Of a stretch of 64,000 bases of DNA, positions 62,925 through 64,000 are shown one piece after another (positions within the stretch are counted from its first letter, which is position 1; the number at the start of each line of letters is the position of its first letter). A program made the position numbers and the translations under genes. Source of the stretch: Kiritimatiellia bacterium (GTDB lineage Bacteria > Verrucomicrobiota > Kiritimatiellia > PWTM01); NCBI GenBank assembly GCA_026417735.1, contig JAOACR010000003.1, positions 215,915-279,914 on the forward strand. The letters run 5' to 3'. The notes under the pieces were generated by a model. It saw nothing but the letters and a program-made list of their open reading frames with translations, was not told where the DNA came from and made no database searches.

Positions 62925-63382
62925 AGCTTCCATCCCACTGGATCGGGGCGCTCTATCGCAACGGGATCGCTGCGCTGCTGGCCGCTGCCGCGATCCCCAA
63001 GGTGCTCGATCCCACCACCTTCGCAGCGCGCGTCGCCGCCTACGAGTGGCCCGGCACCTGGTGGCTGCCACTCGCGTGGCTGCTGCCGTGGCTCGAGCTC
63101 ACCGCCGCCGCGGCGCTGATCGCGATTCCAACGCTGCGCCGCGGCGGCTGGCTGCTGGCGATCGCTCTCTTTCTTGTCTTTGCCGCCGCCGTCGCGTCTT
63201 TGCTCCTGCGCCGGATGCAAATTCCCTGCGGATGTCTCCCCGGGATCGCCGAGCTTCCCCCCTCCTGGTGGCACGTCGCCGCGAATCTGGCGCTCGCTGC
63301 GCTTAGCGCAGTCGGTCTACGCCACGAGCCCACGCCCCCTCTCCCCCGCGCTCGCCCCCGGGATGGGGGCCCCTGCCCCTAA
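62921..63382 (+). CDS. MauE/DoxX-like four-helix membrane protein
   Basis: A 153-residue protein with four helices in the MauE/DoxX pattern: NGIAALLAAAAIPKVLDPTTFAARVAAYEWPG, LPLAWLLPWLELTAAAALI, GWLLAIALFLVFAAAVASLLLRR, then a Cys pair in IPCGCLPG and a last helix. MauE proteins are thought to support disulfide formation or electron transfer, and the CGC pair fits a redox role. It is translationally coupled to the rhodanese gene. Its 3' end is 7 bp from the convergent PEP-CTERM gene. Confidence 0.78.
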   Translation: MKLPSHWIGALYRNGIAALLAAAAIPKVLDPTTFAARVAAYEWPGTWWLPLAWLLPWLELTAAAALIAIPTLRRGGWLLAIALFLVFAAAVASLLLRRMQIPCGCLPGIAELPPSWWHVAANLALAALSAVGLRHEPTPPLPRARPRDGGPCP

Positions 63383-63389
63383 CCGCGCC

Positions 63390-64000
63390 TCAGCGCAGGC
63401 GACGGCGCAGCAGCATTGCCGCCGCCACCATGCCCACCAGTCCCAGCGTCGAAGGCTCCGGAATCACCGTCAGCGTGATGTCGCTCGCGTTGTAGTCAAT
63501 CTGGAACTGCGTCGAACCGACGTTGAACGTGCTTCCGGAAGATGGCAATCCCGCAAATGTGCCGCTCAGCGACGCGAATCCGCTGACGACCTGGAACGTA
63601 TCCCCAATGTTCGGCGTGAAACCGAGAATCACCTGCAACGTCGGGTTCGACAGCGTCAGCACCGTGTTCGTCCCCATCAGCAACTGGTCGTACTGAGTGC
63701 CCGGCGTAAGACCGTTCAGCTCGACCTCAAAGATGGACCCACCCTGCAGCACCACGTTGTGCAACGCGGTGAACTGGCCGGGACTTGCACCCGGGGCCAG
63801 CGTCGCGCCCGCCAGCACCTGGATCACCCCCGTCACCGAGCCAAGCCCCTCCAGCCGGCCACCCGCCACCGTGATCAGGCCGCTGCCGGTGTGGACACCG
63901 TTGATCCGCAGCGTGCCATTCGAAATCGTCGTCGTGCCACTATACGAGTTCGAGGCGGTCAGAATCGTCGTCCCGCTGCCGACCTGCACCAGCGAACCAG
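63390..64000 (-). CDS. PEP-CTERM protein with autotransporter-associated beta-strand repeat, C-terminal part (5' end beyond window)
   Basis: At least 203 C-terminal residues; the frame stays open to base 64000. An autotransporter-associated repeat is seen (TTILTASNSYSGTTTISNGTL, then GSGLITVAGGRLEGLG, TLAPGASPGQFTAL). The end is a PEP-CTERM sorting signal: VIPEPSTLGLVG, a hydrophobic stretch and the basic tail LLRRRLR. Such proteins are cut by exosortase and sent to the surface or matrix. It shows that this organism has an exosortase system, not encoded here. Confidence 0.92.
   Translation of the reverse strand, partial: GSLVQVGSGTTILTASNSYSGTTTISNGTLRINGVHTGSGLITVAGGRLEGLGSVTGVIQVLAGATLAPGASPGQFTALHNVVLQGGSIFEVELNGLTPGTQYDQLLMGTNTVLTLSNPTLQVILGFTPNIGDTFQVVSGFASLSGTFAGLPSSGSTFNVGSTQFQIDYNASDITLTVIPEPSTLGLVGMVAAAMLLRRRLR

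Overview
This 64-kb window is GC-rich, densely coded and looks like chromosome from a bacterium of the PVC group, most likely Kiritimatiellota/Lentisphaerota-like. The lineage call is an inference. It rests on an mcsA-mcsB-clpC cluster in a Gram-negative cell, a PEP-CTERM/autotransporter-repeat surface protein, a secreted sulfatase, a lipid A-type acyltransferase, an omptin-like outer-membrane protease, a TatT-type TRAP transporter and large secreted beta-helix proteins. No rRNA, insertion sequence, prophage or CRISPR array was found. One tRNA (Asn, GTT) is present.

Left part (1-19 kb): a UvrD-type helicase end, YjbQ, a peroxiredoxin, a polyprenyl-phosphate-type glycosyltransferase with a CPBP protease, an omptin-like protease, an MgtC/DUF4010 membrane protein, MsrA and a sulfatase. 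A minus-strand series follows: an AsmA-like protein, a eukaryote-like UDP-glucose dehydrogenase, SerA, ArgG, an SH3b protein, TilS, SerS and an FHA protein. Middle (19-34 kb): a giant tandem DUF3857/transglutaminase protein, then a four-gene cassette (receiver, KaiC-like ATPase, ExeA-like ATPase, membrane-tail protein) that is the best candidate for an undescribed system. Next come an RRM protein, threonine synthase, an exported lactonase-fold protein, a TIM-barrel protein, and Lon with a LolA-like protein and exonuclease III.

Right part (34-64 kb): a coupled pair of secreted proteins (beta-helix and thrombospondin-3 repeat), G6PD, and the tightly overlapping run ilvE-mcsA-mcsB-clpC-acyltransferase-pgpA (protein arginine phosphorylation plus lipid metabolism). 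Then acs with an OFA-family transporter, tRNA-Asn, a gene-poor block with a palindromic repeat family, glgB, a complete TatT/DctPQM TRAP operon, transaldolase, a GltD/ferredoxin fusion, infA, a rhodanese-MauE pair and the C-terminal part of a PEP-CTERM protein. Central metabolism is scattered: G6PD and transaldolase for the pentose phosphate pathway, glycogen branching, acetate activation, and serine, arginine, threonine and branched-chain amino acid synthesis.

Many genes share a recognisable promoter form, TTGNNN-N16/17-TANNNT. In several (the glycosyltransferase, the DUF3857 gene, infA, perhaps msrA) the -10 box lies exactly 6 nt before the ATG with no Shine-Dalgarno sequence, which suggests leaderless mRNAs. 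All promoter calls were made by eye.
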